Shown here piece by piece: positions 1-8,468 of a stretch of 22,524 nucleotides of DNA (the stretch's first letter is position 1; every line of letters begins with the position of its first letter). Under the pieces are notes generated by a model. That model saw only the letters and a program-made list of their open reading frames with translations, made no database searches and was not told the origin of the DNA. This DNA comes from Deltaproteobacteria bacterium (GTDB taxonomy: Bacteria; Myxococcota_A; UBA9160; UBA4427): positions 1 through 22,524 of the forward strand of contig DRKE01000283.1 of the NCBI GenBank assembly GCA_011051925.1, given 5' to 3'. The position numbers and the translations under genes are program-made.

Positions 1-1450
1 AGCGCTCGAACGCTGGACCCGGGAATGCGAGCAGCCCGAGCGTCGCGCCCTCGCGGCGCTCCGCGCCGCCGAACATGCGATCGCCCTCGAGGATCCGATC
101 CGCGCCCGTCGGAATCTCGAGCTCTCGACCCGATCCGACCCGCGTCTCGCCCCTGCCTGGGCCCTGCTCTGCCAGCTGGTCGGGGAACGGGGAAACGAGC
201 GGGAATGCCGCAGGCTCTGCAACGAAGCACTCGCAGCGATCGAACCCGGTCCGGACGCCTCGCCGATCTCGCTTCGCGCAGCGCGTCTGGCGGAGATTGC
301 CGGCGAGCACGAAGCGGCGATCCGACATTATTCCGAAGCGGCCCGCTGGGATCCCCGATGTACCGAAGCCGTCTTGTGTGAATCCCGCCTGATCCGCATG
401 GCCGGAGACTGGCGGCAGGCCGACTCGGTCCTCGCCCGCTTCCTCGAAAGCCATCCGGACCCCGACAGTCCCACCCTCGCCCAGGTCCATCTCGAGCGGG
501 GGCGACTGCTCGCGGGCCCGCTCGAAGAATGCGATCGGGCGATCGAGGCCTACGAACGAGCTCTCGAACTCCAATCCGACCTGGGCGTCGCCCGAACCGC
601 GCTGGCCGGGCTCCTGCTGCACGTGCCGAACCGCTGGCGGGAGGCCCTCGCCCTGCATCGCGAGATCCTCGCGGCATCGCCGACCACTGCGGGCTCCCTT
701 CGCGCACTCATCCAGCTCGCGGAAGCGCGCCGTCAGCCCGACGTCGCGAATGACGCCCGGGCCGTCCTCTGCGCCCTCGGCCAGGCCTCGAGATTCGAAG
801 CCGAAGGGGCCCCCCACGCGCTGCGCATCCCGATCCAGCCCGGGCCACCGATGGCCGATCCGGAGGCCGAACGCCTGCGCCGGCTCGCCCATCAACTGAC
901 CGACGAGCTCTCGGGTGTCCTCGCCGACGTGGCCGCGACGACTCCCGGAGCTCCGGACGACAGGACGCAGGAATCGATCGAGCGGATCCTGCAGATCGAG
1001 GACGAATTGAGCGCACCCCATCTGAACCGGCTCGACGTGGAGGAGCGGGCGTCCCTCTTTCTCGGGATCGCCGCCCTCTTCCTGGATCCGGGCGGAAACG
1101 GCGGCGACTCCCGCTTCTGCGAGGCGCTCGACCGGTCCCTCGGACGTTGGAACCGGCGCAAGGTCCGACGCATCGTCGAGGAGACCACGCTGCATTCGAT
1201 CGAGAATCTCGATCACGCAGGCTGGGGCGAAGAACTCCGTGCCATCGCCGCGGCACAGGCCATCGATCGGACGGGGGGCGATCTCCGCCCGGTGCTGCTC
1301 GCCCTGCTCGTTCTCGAGAATGGAGAGCCGGGGCAGCCGGACCCGGACGGTGCCGAACTCGGCACGCTCGCCTCGACGAGCGGGACGCTATGCCGACTGC
1401 TCCGCAAGATCACGGCGATCCTCTGCGATCGGCTCGAACGAAGTCACTGA
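1..1450 (+). CDS. TPR-repeat protein, 5' end outside the window
   Basis: The frame is open from base 2 to the TGA at 1448-1450 (482 codons visible) and begins without a start codon, so the N-terminus lies to the left. The protein is alpha-helical. Several TPR-like units can be seen, for example around bases 500-600, where an AIEAYERALEL helix is followed by a second Ala/Leu-rich helix, and again around 620-720 (REALALHREIL). The last ~200 residues are not obvious TPR. They contain a conserved-looking segment with ERASLFLGIAALF and RRKVRRIVEE. No membrane segment is visible in the part seen. The role is probably as a protein-interaction scaffold, but the partner is unknown. The next gene, a PilZ protein, starts 33 bp downstream on the same strand, so the two may be co-transcribed. 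The TPR assignment is fairly safe and the function is not known. Confidence 0.8.
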   Translation, partial: ALERWTRECEQPERRALAALRAAEHAIALEDPIRARRNLELSTRSDPRLAPAWALLCQLVGERGNERECRRLCNEALAAIEPGPDASPISLRAARLAEIAGEHEAAIRHYSEAARWDPRCTEAVLCESRLIRMAGDWRQADSVLARFLESHPDPDSPTLAQVHLERGRLLAGPLEECDRAIEAYERALELQSDLGVARTALAGLLLHVPNRWREALALHREILAASPTTAGSLRALIQLAEARRQPDVANDARAVLCALGQASRFEAEGAPHALRIPIQPGPPMADPEAERLRRLAHQLTDELSGVLADVAATTPGAPDDRTQESIERILQIEDELSAPHLNRLDVEERASLFLGIAALFLDPGGNGGDSRFCEALDRSLGRWNRRKVRRIVEETTLHSIENLDHAGWGEELRAIAAAQAIDRTGGDLRPVLLALLVLENGEPGQPDPDGAELGTLASTSGTLCRLLRKITAILCDRLERSH

Positions 1451-1483
1451 TCGAATCTTCAGGCACGACGAGGCGAGAGAAGC

Positions 1484-1834
1484 ATGACCCGACGAACTCC
1501 CAGGAACACCCGAAAATACCGGCGCATGACCGTCCGGATCCTGGTCGACTACCAGACCGGCGACGGGATCCACTGCGACTACGCGACGACCCTGGGCGCC
1601 GGCGGGATGTTCCTGCAGACGGAGCTGCCGATGGAACGGGGCGACACCGTCAAGGTCCGATTCCGGATTCCCGGCGGCGACTCGCTCCACGAGCTCGAAG
1701 CGCGCGTGACCTGGCGCCATGACGCCAGCAGGAAGGCCGGAGGCGAGCTGCAGTCGCCGGGTGTGGGACTTCAGTTCATCGACCCGTCTGCAACGGCGGC
1801 CCTCGCGAGGGAACTCGAGGATTTCGCCAGCTGA
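1484..1834 (+). CDS. Small PilZ-domain protein (myxobacterial type)
   Basis: This is a 116-residue stand-alone PilZ domain. The N-terminus is Arg-rich and holds the RxxxR element (R14-MTV-R18, with a second R10-R14 pair) that binds c-di-GMP in PilZ proteins. Next come TTLGAGGMFLQTELP, at the position of the D/NxSxxG loop, and the beta strand LEARVTWRH. The domain ends in GVGLQFIDPS, typical of the PilZ barrel, followed by a short helix. The second motif is degenerate: T replaces D/N and G replaces S. Ligand binding is therefore uncertain. Short PilZ proteins with an SxGGxFxxT core are abundant in myxobacteria, where many are involved in motility or envelope signalling. The ATG at 1484 is preceded by a purine-rich GAGAGAAGC. 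The 3' end overlaps the end of lpxC on the other strand by 64 bp. Confidence 0.88.
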   Translation: MTRRTPRNTRKYRRMTVRILVDYQTGDGIHCDYATTLGAGGMFLQTELPMERGDTVKVRFRIPGGDSLHELEARVTWRHDASRKAGGELQSPGVGLQFIDPSATAALARELEDFAS

Positions 1835-2727
1835 TCCGCATCGCTTCCGACCCGGGCGGCCAGGGCGCGCACCAGACGATGATGCAGGCGATGCCCGCCC
1901 TTCTCGACCTCGACATGGGCGTCGAGCGAGACGCCCAGGAGCGCGAGGTCGCCGAGCAGATCGACGATCTTGTGGCGGACGAATTCATCGGGCCAGCGCA
2001 GACCCCCGGGATTCAGCACCCCCTCCTCGTCCAGGATGATCGTGTTCCCGAAGCTCCCGCCCCGTCCGAGTCCCGCCTCCCGGAGCGCTTCGATCTCATG
2101 AACGAATCCGAACGTCCGAGCCGCCGCGAGCTCGCGCTCGAAGATGCCTTCGTCGAACGACGCGACTTCGAAAACCTGTCGACCGATCAGGGGATGCGGA
2201 AAATCGATCGCATAGCTGATGCGGAGACCCTTTGCGGGCGAGATCCGGATCCAGCGATCCGCTTCGCGGATCTCGAGCGGTTCGTCGATCGACAGGACCC
2301 GTCGTGAGACCGGCTGGACGACCCGGCCCGCCTCGCGAAGCCAGGCGACGAGGGGCGCCGCACTGCCGTCCAGCACCGGAACCTCGGCTCCGTCCAGCCT
2401 GATCCGGACGTTGTCGAGACCCAGGGCGAAGAGGGCAGCCAACAGATGTTCGACGGTCGCGACTCGCGCGCCAGCGGACGCAGCGAGCGCGTCCGCCTCC
2501 TCCGAACCGGCTTCCGTCGCGAGGGTCGTCGCCCGCATCGCCGAATCGAGCCGCTCGGGACGCGCGGGAATCTCGACCTCTGCCCTTTTCGAGGCACCGG
2601 GCGAGCACACGACGAAGACGATCCCCGTGTCGGGCATCGCGGGAAGCAACGTCAAGGAGACACGCTCGCCGCCATGCAGCCCCACGCCTTCCAGGGCGAC
2701 ACTTCGCGCGATCGTCGATTGCTGCAC
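1771..2727 (-). CDS. lpxC: UDP-3-O-acyl-N-acetylglucosamine deacetylase LpxC
   Basis: LpxC removes the acetyl group from UDP-3-O-acyl-GlcNAc. This is the first committed step of lipid A synthesis, and the enzyme is a cytosolic zinc enzyme. The 318-residue product compares with about 305 in E. coli. It starts with the family signature GVGLHGGERV (residues 14-23). Zinc ligands appear as H94 (TVEHLLAAL), H252 and D256 (EFVRHKIVDLLGD). The catalytic candidates E93, K253 and H279 (GGHRLHHRL) are all present, so the enzyme looks active. The frame stays open far upstream, but homology begins at about base 2727. There a GTG sits five bases after GGAG, with another GTG six bases upstream. The C-terminus extends about 20 residues past the usual end and runs over the tail of the convergent PilZ gene. 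The kinase gene lies 218 bp upstream on the same strand. Confidence 0.95.
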   Translation of the reverse strand: MQQSTIARSVALEGVGLHGGERVSLTLLPAMPDTGIVFVVCSPGASKRAEVEIPARPERLDSAMRATTLATEAGSEEADALAASAGARVATVEHLLAALFALGLDNVRIRLDGAEVPVLDGSAAPLVAWLREAGRVVQPVSRRVLSIDEPLEIREADRWIRISPAKGLRISYAIDFPHPLIGRQVFEVASFDEGIFERELAAARTFGFVHEIEALREAGLGRGGSFGNTIILDEEGVLNPGGLRWPDEFVRHKIVDLLGDLALLGVSLDAHVEVEKGGHRLHHRLVRALAARVGSDADQLAKSSSSLARAAVADGSMN

Positions 2728-2945
2728 GTCCACTCCAGGGGTCTTCGATCGATCCGTCTTCGAGATCGACGCACGAAGGCGGCGCGGCGGCGGCGGGGAC
2801 CGGGGCCGCGCCCGAGGAAGCCCCCCGACTTCCGCCTCTCGAGCGTCCGGACCCAGCGTAGCGTGGGGCGGCGGGGCGGGCAGGAAGGGAATACGAGGTC
2901 GATCCCGGGCGGGGGTGGATCGACGAGGGGGCGGACATTCCCGCC
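2728..2945 (-). other. Spacer between the kinase gene and lpxC
   Basis: These 218 bp are very G+C-rich, with CGG and GGGG runs. The frame of lpxC stays open through them, but the conceptual protein is Arg/Pro-rich and resembles no LpxC N-terminus, so I treat the stretch as non-coding. Only weak 5-bp inverted repeats are visible. I could not find a convincing terminator for the kinase gene or a promoter for lpxC. Confidence 0.45.
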
Positions 2946-5627
2946 TCAGGCACCTTCCTTCGAGCGGCCCGTGATCGATCCGGCCAGGGATCGACGAACC
3001 TCGTCGAGGATCTCGTTCGCCGATTGGAACCGGTTCGCGGGATCCTTCTGCAGACATCGCTCGACGATCAGGGAAAGGGCCGCGGGCAGTTCGGGCCGGA
3101 GATCGGTGATCTTCGGTGGCGCGGTGTGGACGTGATGGTACGGAATGTTCCCCTCCTTGAAGGGCACCGTTCCCGTGGCCAGCTCGAAGATCGCGACGCC
3201 GAGGGAATAGATGTCGGTTCGATGGTCGACGTTCTTTCCGAGGGTCTGCTCCGGGCTCATGTAGTAGGGCGTGCCGGCGACGACCGTCGTGTGGTTCCTG
3301 GCTTCCTCGACGACCTTCGCGAGACCGAAATCCATCAACTTGGCCTTCTTGTCCCGGGTCCACATCGCGTTTGCCGGCTTGATGTCGCGGTGGACGACCT
3401 TCTTCTCATGGGCGTAGGCGAGCGCCTCGCTGATCTGCATCAGGACATGCAGCACGCCCGATGGCGAGATGGCCCCCCTCCTGCGGAGGATCTCCTTCAG
3501 GGTCGTGCCCTCGACGTATTCCATCGCGATGTAGTAGCGCCCCTGCTGCTCGCCCGTGTCGTAGACCGTGACGATATTCGGATGATTGAGTTTCGCAGCG
3601 GCCTGGGCCTCGCGCATGAAGTTGGCGATGGCCTGGGGATTTTCCGTGAAGGCCTGGGGAAGCACCTTGAAGGCGACGACGCGGTCGAGAACCGTGTCCT
3701 GGACCTTGTAGACGATCCCCATCCCGCCCCGACCGAGTTCGCCGATGATCTGGTAGCGATCCTGCGCGGCATCGCTCGCCCGACGTTTCCGATCCGCTTC
3801 GCCCCCGCGATCGGTCGCCGCCTCGGGTGGCTCCTCGACCGCCATCAGGGCGCGTGCCTCCGCCAGCCGGGTCTCGACGTCGGAATAGTGGTAGTCGAAG
3901 GCCATCACCTTCTCGAAGATCTCGAGGGCTTCGCGGGCCTTGCCGTCGTCGAGATAGATCGAGGCGAGTTTGTAGTAGCTGTCGATACTGTCCCGCGTGA
4001 GCTCGGTATCCCCGATCGCCTGCTGCAACTTCGTGACCGCGATCGCGAGCTCCCCACGAGAAGCAAAGATGTCCCCGAGGATCGCCGCCGCACGCCCGAA
4101 ATCCTCGTCTTCCTGGGGGACCTTCTGCAGGACCGAGATCGCCTCGTCGTCGAGCCCCTCGGCGTGATAGATCTCGCCCGCACGCAGGAAATCGCCGGCC
4201 TTTTCCAGCAGCTCGGCTTCCCTCGCGGCGTTCCCGACGAGCGCATAACACTCAGCCGCCTCGGTGAATCGCCCGGCCTTCTCGAAGGCCGCACCGGCCC
4301 GCTCGCGATCTCCCGCGAGCTGGAACATCTCGGCGGCCTGGGCAAACGCATGCTGCGATTCGTAGCAGTGGGCGGCCTTCGGGAACTGTTCGAGCTGCCG
4401 ATAGAGATCGCCCGCCTCGAGATAATCTCCCGCCTCTTCCAGCAGTTCCGCTGCCCGTTCGGTGTCGCCGGAGTCCCGGAGGTATTGTCCCAGGAGCCGA
4501 GCCGCTTCCTGCGTCTGCCCGGCCTTGCGAAGGGATTCCGCGGCGCGTTCGACATCGCCCCCCTGCCGGAAATGGGCAGCCGCCGCTTCGTGCTGACCAA
4601 GCGTCGCCGCGACCTCCCCCGCTTCGAGGGCACAACCGCCGCGCTCGAAGATATCGAGGGCCTTGTCCGGTTCCTCGGCCTTGAGGAAGAGCTTGCCGGC
4701 CTGGCGGACGAGCTTCGACATGTCCGCGGCCTTCTTCGGATCCATCGTGGACTTGCCGCCCTCTTCGACGAAGACGACCTCGAGACATTCCGCAGCCTCG
4801 CGCCAGTTCCTGCATTTCACGTACATCGCGGCGGCATGCCGCATGAAATCCGTCTCGCGATAGCATCGGGCCGCCTCGCGATAGTTCTCCGCCTTCTCGA
4901 ACATCTCGGCCGCGACGCTCTTGAGGTCGGCCTTCAGATAGCATTCCGCCGCGCGGCCCCACTCCTCCTGCTGCCCGAAGATCGAGCCGGCGGCCTCATA
5001 GCTTTCGCCCTGCAGATGCAGCTCCGCCGATTCGAGAAACCGGTTCTGGTCGTGCCTGATTTCGGCGGCGCGGATGAACTCGCCGGCTTCGATGAAGAAT
5101 TCGGCCGCTTCGTCGAGCAGGGAGTGGCTCCAGAGCAACTCGGCCGCCTCGCCGATCTCGCCCTGTCTGCGCAGGGCGTTGGCCTGTTTCAGGATCTTCT
5201 TCCTGGCCCGCCGGTCGGTCGGCGGTTCGGCTTCGAGCCCGGGCGTTTCGGCTTCGGAGACGATCTCGCCCTGCTTCCGGCCGAACAGCCCCGCGGCGAA
5301 GGCGAGCAGGACGAGACCCGTCGGAAGCAGGACGAAGCGAAGCGGGGTCCCGGCCAGCCAGTCCTCGGCCGTCACCGCGAAATCCCTTTGCAGGCCGATC
5401 CCCGAGCCGATCGCCTGGCGATTGAGGACCTGGAGCTGGCGCCGGATCCGATCCGTCGCCTCCGCACCCGGGGCATGGTGGGCGAGCAGACCGAAGGTAC
5501 CGACCCCGAGAAGGAGGATCGCGAGGGGCAACGACACGATTCTGGCAAGGATTCGCACGAGCTGGCTTGCCCCGATCTGAAATCGCGTCGGATCATCGGA
5601 CACACGCGGCCCGTGAATGCGACGCAT
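2946..5627 (-). CDS. Membrane-anchored TPR Ser/Thr protein kinase with C-terminal kinase domain
   Basis: The 893-residue product has two hydrophobic segments (about 28-49 and 95-115) enclosing a short extracytoplasmic part. A charged linker follows, then a long array of TPR-like helical pairs from about 145 to 590 (repeated AAELLEEAGDYLEA-type units). The Hanks-type kinase domain comes last, about 623-885. All catalytic elements are present: glycine loop GRGGMG (632-637), K654 in VAFKVL, E673, HRDIKPAN (746-753), DFG (766-768) and SPE (791-793). The enzyme should phosphorylate Ser/Thr in the cytosol. I chose the ATG at 5627 because it precedes the first membrane segment. The frame stays open for 2.2 kb further upstream but there lies antisense to the FG-GAP gene. 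Most bacterial kinases of this class have the catalytic domain first, so this order is unusual. The gene lies upstream of lpxC and diverges from the FG-GAP gene. The substrate is unknown. Confidence 0.93.
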   Translation of the reverse strand: MRRIHGPRVSDDPTRFQIGASQLVRILARIVSLPLAILLLGVGTFGLLAHHAPGAEATDRIRRQLQVLNRQAIGSGIGLQRDFAVTAEDWLAGTPLRFVLLPTGLVLLAFAAGLFGRKQGEIVSEAETPGLEAEPPTDRRARKKILKQANALRRQGEIGEAAELLWSHSLLDEAAEFFIEAGEFIRAAEIRHDQNRFLESAELHLQGESYEAAGSIFGQQEEWGRAAECYLKADLKSVAAEMFEKAENYREAARCYRETDFMRHAAAMYVKCRNWREAAECLEVVFVEEGGKSTMDPKKAADMSKLVRQAGKLFLKAEEPDKALDIFERGGCALEAGEVAATLGQHEAAAAHFRQGGDVERAAESLRKAGQTQEAARLLGQYLRDSGDTERAAELLEEAGDYLEAGDLYRQLEQFPKAAHCYESQHAFAQAAEMFQLAGDRERAGAAFEKAGRFTEAAECYALVGNAAREAELLEKAGDFLRAGEIYHAEGLDDEAISVLQKVPQEDEDFGRAAAILGDIFASRGELAIAVTKLQQAIGDTELTRDSIDSYYKLASIYLDDGKAREALEIFEKVMAFDYHYSDVETRLAEARALMAVEEPPEAATDRGGEADRKRRASDAAQDRYQIIGELGRGGMGIVYKVQDTVLDRVVAFKVLPQAFTENPQAIANFMREAQAAAKLNHPNIVTVYDTGEQQGRYYIAMEYVEGTTLKEILRRRGAISPSGVLHVLMQISEALAYAHEKKVVHRDIKPANAMWTRDKKAKLMDFGLAKVVEEARNHTTVVAGTPYYMSPEQTLGKNVDHRTDIYSLGVAIFELATGTVPFKEGNIPYHHVHTAPPKITDLRPELPAALSLIVERCLQKDPANRFQSANEILDEVRRSLAGSITGRSKEGA

Positions 5628-5666
5628 CCCAGGCCTGTCTATCGGCCGGCGCCCACCCTGAGCTAA

Positions 5667-5690
5667 GCCCGGATGAGCCCGAATCCGGGC
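5667..5690. repeat. 8-bp perfect inverted repeat in the divergent promoter region
   Basis: GCCCGGAT (5667-5674) and ATCCGGGC (5683-5690) are exact reverse complements around an 8-base loop. The repeat lies in the 93-bp gap between the leftward kinase gene and the rightward FG-GAP gene. It covers a possible upstream ATG at 5673, which argues that translation starts at 5721 instead. It could be an operator or an mRNA hairpin. Nothing in the sequence decides between these. Confidence 0.4.
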
Positions 5691-5720
5691 ATCGGGCGCC
5701 GGCTTCCTTATGCTCTGTCC

Positions 5721-7337
5721 ATGGACCCCCAAGACGTCCGGATCGCGATTCTCCGGGGGGCCTGGCGCTGCGTGCGGATCCTGGCCCTGGCGTCCCTCGT
5801 CCTTTCCCTCGTCGTCCTTCCAGGCGCCCTGGAAGGCCCTCTCGGGGCGCTCACGACCGCTCGAGCTGCCGATCCCCCCCTTTTTTCGATCCATTCCCAT
5901 GCGATCACGGGACTCGTCCGGCAGGTCTGGCCCCTCGACGTCAGCCGCTGTCCCGATGGCGGAAGCGACCTCCTCGTCCTGAGCACCGAAGGGGGCCCGC
6001 CGGCCTCGCGAAAGATCGCCACCTGGATGCCCTGCGGGGCATCCCTCGCGCCGGGAACGGACGCCATCGTCGAGCGGGTCCTGCCCGACCGGGCGATCGT
6101 CGTCGACGTCGCCCGGATTCCCGGCCGGCAGGGTCCCCAGCTGCTGAGCGTGTCGGCCGAGGGCATCCGGATCGAGTCGCTGGCCAGCGACGAAGCCCCC
6201 CGTGAACTGGCGATTCCCGGAGGCCTCCCCCTTCCCAGCCGTCCCTGGGAGATCGGAAGGCTCGAGATCGTCGCCGACTGGAACGACGACGGACACGAGA
6301 CCGCGCTCGTCCCGGGCTCGCACGGGGCCTGGCTGGTCGACCTGACCTCGGGCGCTTCGCGCGAGATCGTGATGCCGATCCATGCGAGCTACGAGACGTA
6401 CATGCCCCACCTGCCCGCCACCGTGTGGAAGTGGATGGTGCAGGAAGTGACCTGGCCGACGATCGCCCGGGGCGACGACAATGGCGATGGCCGGATCGAC
6501 CTCTTCGCACTCTCCCGCTGGGCGATCTGGATCTATCACTCCGGCCCCGACGGTCTGCCGGGCGAGCCGACTCGCCGATTGGGATTCGTTCCCTTCGACG
6601 CCGAAAGCGAACGGAGACACGAGGCGACCGTCCACAACTATTTCGCTCGGGACCTCGACGGCGATACCCGTGCGGACCTCGTCCTCAGCACGATCGGCGG
6701 CGGGCTGATGGACGGCCGCTCCCACACGCAGATCTTCATGAACGCGGGCAGCGGTGTCACGCTCGCGAAACGACCCGACGCCGTGCGCGAGACCGAAGGC
6801 GGGTTCTCGGGGTTCAACTTCGTCGACATCGACGGCAATGGCAGCGAGGAGATCATCGAGACGACGATGGCATTCGGAATCGTGCAGATGATCCGGGTGC
6901 TCGTGACGCGCTCCGCGGAAACCCGGCTGCGGGTCCTCGTGCTCGACCCGGAATCGCCTGGTGGAACGCGGACGATCTTCGAAGACGACTTCTCGTTCCA
7001 CCTCGATTTCGGGGAGGGTCGGATCTCGGGACTCATCCCGAGCCTCGGAGACTGGAACGGGGACGGCATCCAGGATCTCTTCGTCGCGCGCAGCGATGAC
7101 GAGATCGGCTTCCGACTGGGATCGATCGCGGCCGGCAAGTCCCTCTTCGGTCGCGTGCTGGGGCGTCAGCGCGTTCCCCTGCCGAGCGGGGAGAGTCGGA
7201 TCGCGGATCTCGACGGCGACGGACTCGACGAAATCGTCGCGTTCAACGACACGGATCCCGACCAGCCCCTCCTCGTTCTCCACAACCAGGGACGGTTTCC
7301 CGGAACACGCCCCCGACTGAGAGGTCCCACGAAATGA
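5721..7337 (+). CDS. Exported FG-GAP/VCBS-repeat beta-propeller protein
   Basis: The 538-residue product starts with a signal peptide: a basic N-region, the hydrophobic run ILALASLVLSLVVLPGAL, and probable cleavage after ARA near residue 50. The mature part carries at least six FG-GAP-type calcium loops with DxDGDxxD-like spacing: DWNDDGHE (~186), DDNGDGRIDL (~253), DLDGDTRADL (~311), DIDGNGSEEI (~369), DWNGDGIQDL (~444) and DLDGDGLDEI (~496). Such repeats form an integrin-alpha-like beta-propeller used for binding outside the cytosol. There is no catalytic domain and the ligand is unknown. An in-frame ATG at 5673 is an alternative start, but neither site has a good ribosome-binding site. The stop codon overlaps the next start (ATGA), so the downstream gene is translationally coupled. 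Confidence 0.85.
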   Translation: MDPQDVRIAILRGAWRCVRILALASLVLSLVVLPGALEGPLGALTTARAADPPLFSIHSHAITGLVRQVWPLDVSRCPDGGSDLLVLSTEGGPPASRKIATWMPCGASLAPGTDAIVERVLPDRAIVVDVARIPGRQGPQLLSVSAEGIRIESLASDEAPRELAIPGGLPLPSRPWEIGRLEIVADWNDDGHETALVPGSHGAWLVDLTSGASREIVMPIHASYETYMPHLPATVWKWMVQEVTWPTIARGDDNGDGRIDLFALSRWAIWIYHSGPDGLPGEPTRRLGFVPFDAESERRHEATVHNYFARDLDGDTRADLVLSTIGGGLMDGRSHTQIFMNAGSGVTLAKRPDAVRETEGGFSGFNFVDIDGNGSEEIIETTMAFGIVQMIRVLVTRSAETRLRVLVLDPESPGGTRTIFEDDFSFHLDFGEGRISGLIPSLGDWNGDGIQDLFVARSDDEIGFRLGSIAAGKSLFGRVLGRQRVPLPSGESRIADLDGDGLDEIVAFNDTDPDQPLLVLHNQGRFPGTRPRLRGPTK

Positions 7338-8092
7338 GGACGCGAACCCCGTCTCAGCGAAAGAGCACGACCGCGAAGAACCCCATCGGGGAGACCGGCG
7401 GAACGGGAACGAGGCGATGGGCGTGGGGGTCGACCCTGACCCTGCCCGCCCTCGCGCTGCTCTCGCTCGCGGTGGCCTGCGGCGCCGGTCCCCGCGCCGT
7501 CGCCGAGGACCGCGTCGTCGGAACGGCCATGGATGCAGACACGCAGGAGCCGATCGCCGGGGCCTGGATCTTCCAGGTCGAGGGACGCTCGGCCATCGGA
7601 GCCGATGTCCCCCGCGTCGATCGGGTCGAGATGACGCGAACCGATTCCGAGGGACGTTTCGAATTCGAACGCCCGTCGCAGACGCCCTTCTTCGGTCGTT
7701 CGGACTCGCTCCGCTATGTCTTCTACCATCCGGGTTATGGGCTTCTTCGCGCCCGCGCCGTCCGCGATGGCCGGCGAGTCGAGTTCCGCCCCTCGCTTCG
7801 CGATGCGCATCTGCGACAGGCGGACGCGACCTTCTACTGCACGGCGCCCGCACGCGACGCCCTCGCGAAGAAGCTGTCCGAACTCGCCTGCCCGCCCGGC
7901 GTCGCCGATCGCTTTCCCGATGGAAGACCCCGCGCCGAAGGCCCCCTCGACGATCGGGGGCGACGAGACGGAAGCTGGACCTTCTATCGGGAGGATGGCA
8001 GCATCATCGCCCGGGGCGAATACCGGGCGGGCGCCGCCGTCGGCGTCTGGCAGTTCGAGCCGCCACCGCGCCCCGCCGCGGGACTTGACTGA
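7334..8092 (+). CDS. Exported protein with carboxypeptidase-regulatory-like domain and MORN-like tail
   Basis: This is a 252-residue protein whose ATG overlaps the previous stop as ATGA. A long basic N-region is followed by a hydrophobic stretch (about 35-48) and probable signal peptidase I cleavage after AVA (residue 57). A cysteine at 49 is not in a convincing lipobox. From about 60, VVGTAMDADTQEPIAGAWIF is typical of a carboxypeptidase-regulatory-like beta-sandwich (VxGxVxDxxTxxPIxGAxV), ending around residue 150. Near the C-terminus, GRRDGSWTFYREDGSIIARG followed by GVWQF resembles a MORN/YwqK-type repeat (GxWxxYxxxGxxxxxGxYxxGxxxGxW). Both modules are beta-rich and common in surface or periplasmic proteins. 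It probably works with the FG-GAP protein, but the job is unknown. A 376-bp gap follows. Confidence 0.78.
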   Translation: MRTRTPSQRKSTTAKNPIGETGGTGTRRWAWGSTLTLPALALLSLAVACGAGPRAVAEDRVVGTAMDADTQEPIAGAWIFQVEGRSAIGADVPRVDRVEMTRTDSEGRFEFERPSQTPFFGRSDSLRYVFYHPGYGLLRARAVRDGRRVEFRPSLRDAHLRQADATFYCTAPARDALAKKLSELACPPGVADRFPDGRPRAEGPLDDRGRRDGSWTFYREDGSIIARGEYRAGAAVGVWQFEPPPRPAAGLD

Positions 8093-8250
8093 TTTTCACC
8101 TCATCTCTTCTCCCGATTTCACTTCCGAACCGTCCAATTCACTTGCTTTCTTGAACTGATGCTGCGTAAGATGATTCGAGTTGCGGACGGGAATTCCGGG
8201 CTGGAAGAGGTTCCAGGATCCGATTCCCGGAGCCCGAACCTTCGGGTGGA

Positions 8251-8286
<36 letters not shown>

Positions 8287-8455
8287 AAAGGCCAGGACAG
8301 CCGAGACGACGGCGTTCGACACGTCGGAACGAGAGTGGTGAAGCGACGGCCGCTGGTGCTCGATCTCGATCGGGTCCCCCGGTCGCCAGCAGGGTCGGGC
8401 CGGGTCGCAACGACGAGGCGTCGGATCATCAGGGTTCGAAGCACGACACGACAAT

Positions 8456-8462
8456 GGAGGGG
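8456..8462 (+). promoter_or_regulatory. Ribosome-binding site fixing the start at 8469
   Basis: GGAGGGG lies six bases before the ATG at 8469. It rules out the nearby ATG at 8454, which overlaps it, and rules out extending the frame into the repeat region. Confidence 0.75.
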
Positions 8463-8468
8463 AAAGCG

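Noticed and set aside
2728..3363. N-terminal extension of LpxC into and beyond the kinase gene 3' end
   Set aside because: LpxC homology begins at the GTG at 2727 with GGAG upstream. The extension is Arg/Pro-rich and overlaps the kinase coding sequence in another frame.
3024..5666. 880-codon open frame on the + strand opposite the kinase gene
   Set aside because: It is exactly antisense to a well-supported TPR/kinase gene. Its composition is Leu/Arg/Asp/Gly-rich with no domain, as expected from the complement of GC-rich codons.
7478..7486. Cys at residue 49 of the CarboxypepD_reg protein as a lipoprotein site
   Set aside because: The residues before it (AVA-C) lack the Leu expected at -3 of a lipobox. 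Cleavage after AVA at residue 57 fits better.
8428..8445. GGTTCGAA-like T-arm sequence suggesting a tRNA
   Set aside because: No matching acceptor, D-arm or anticodon stem could be found around it.
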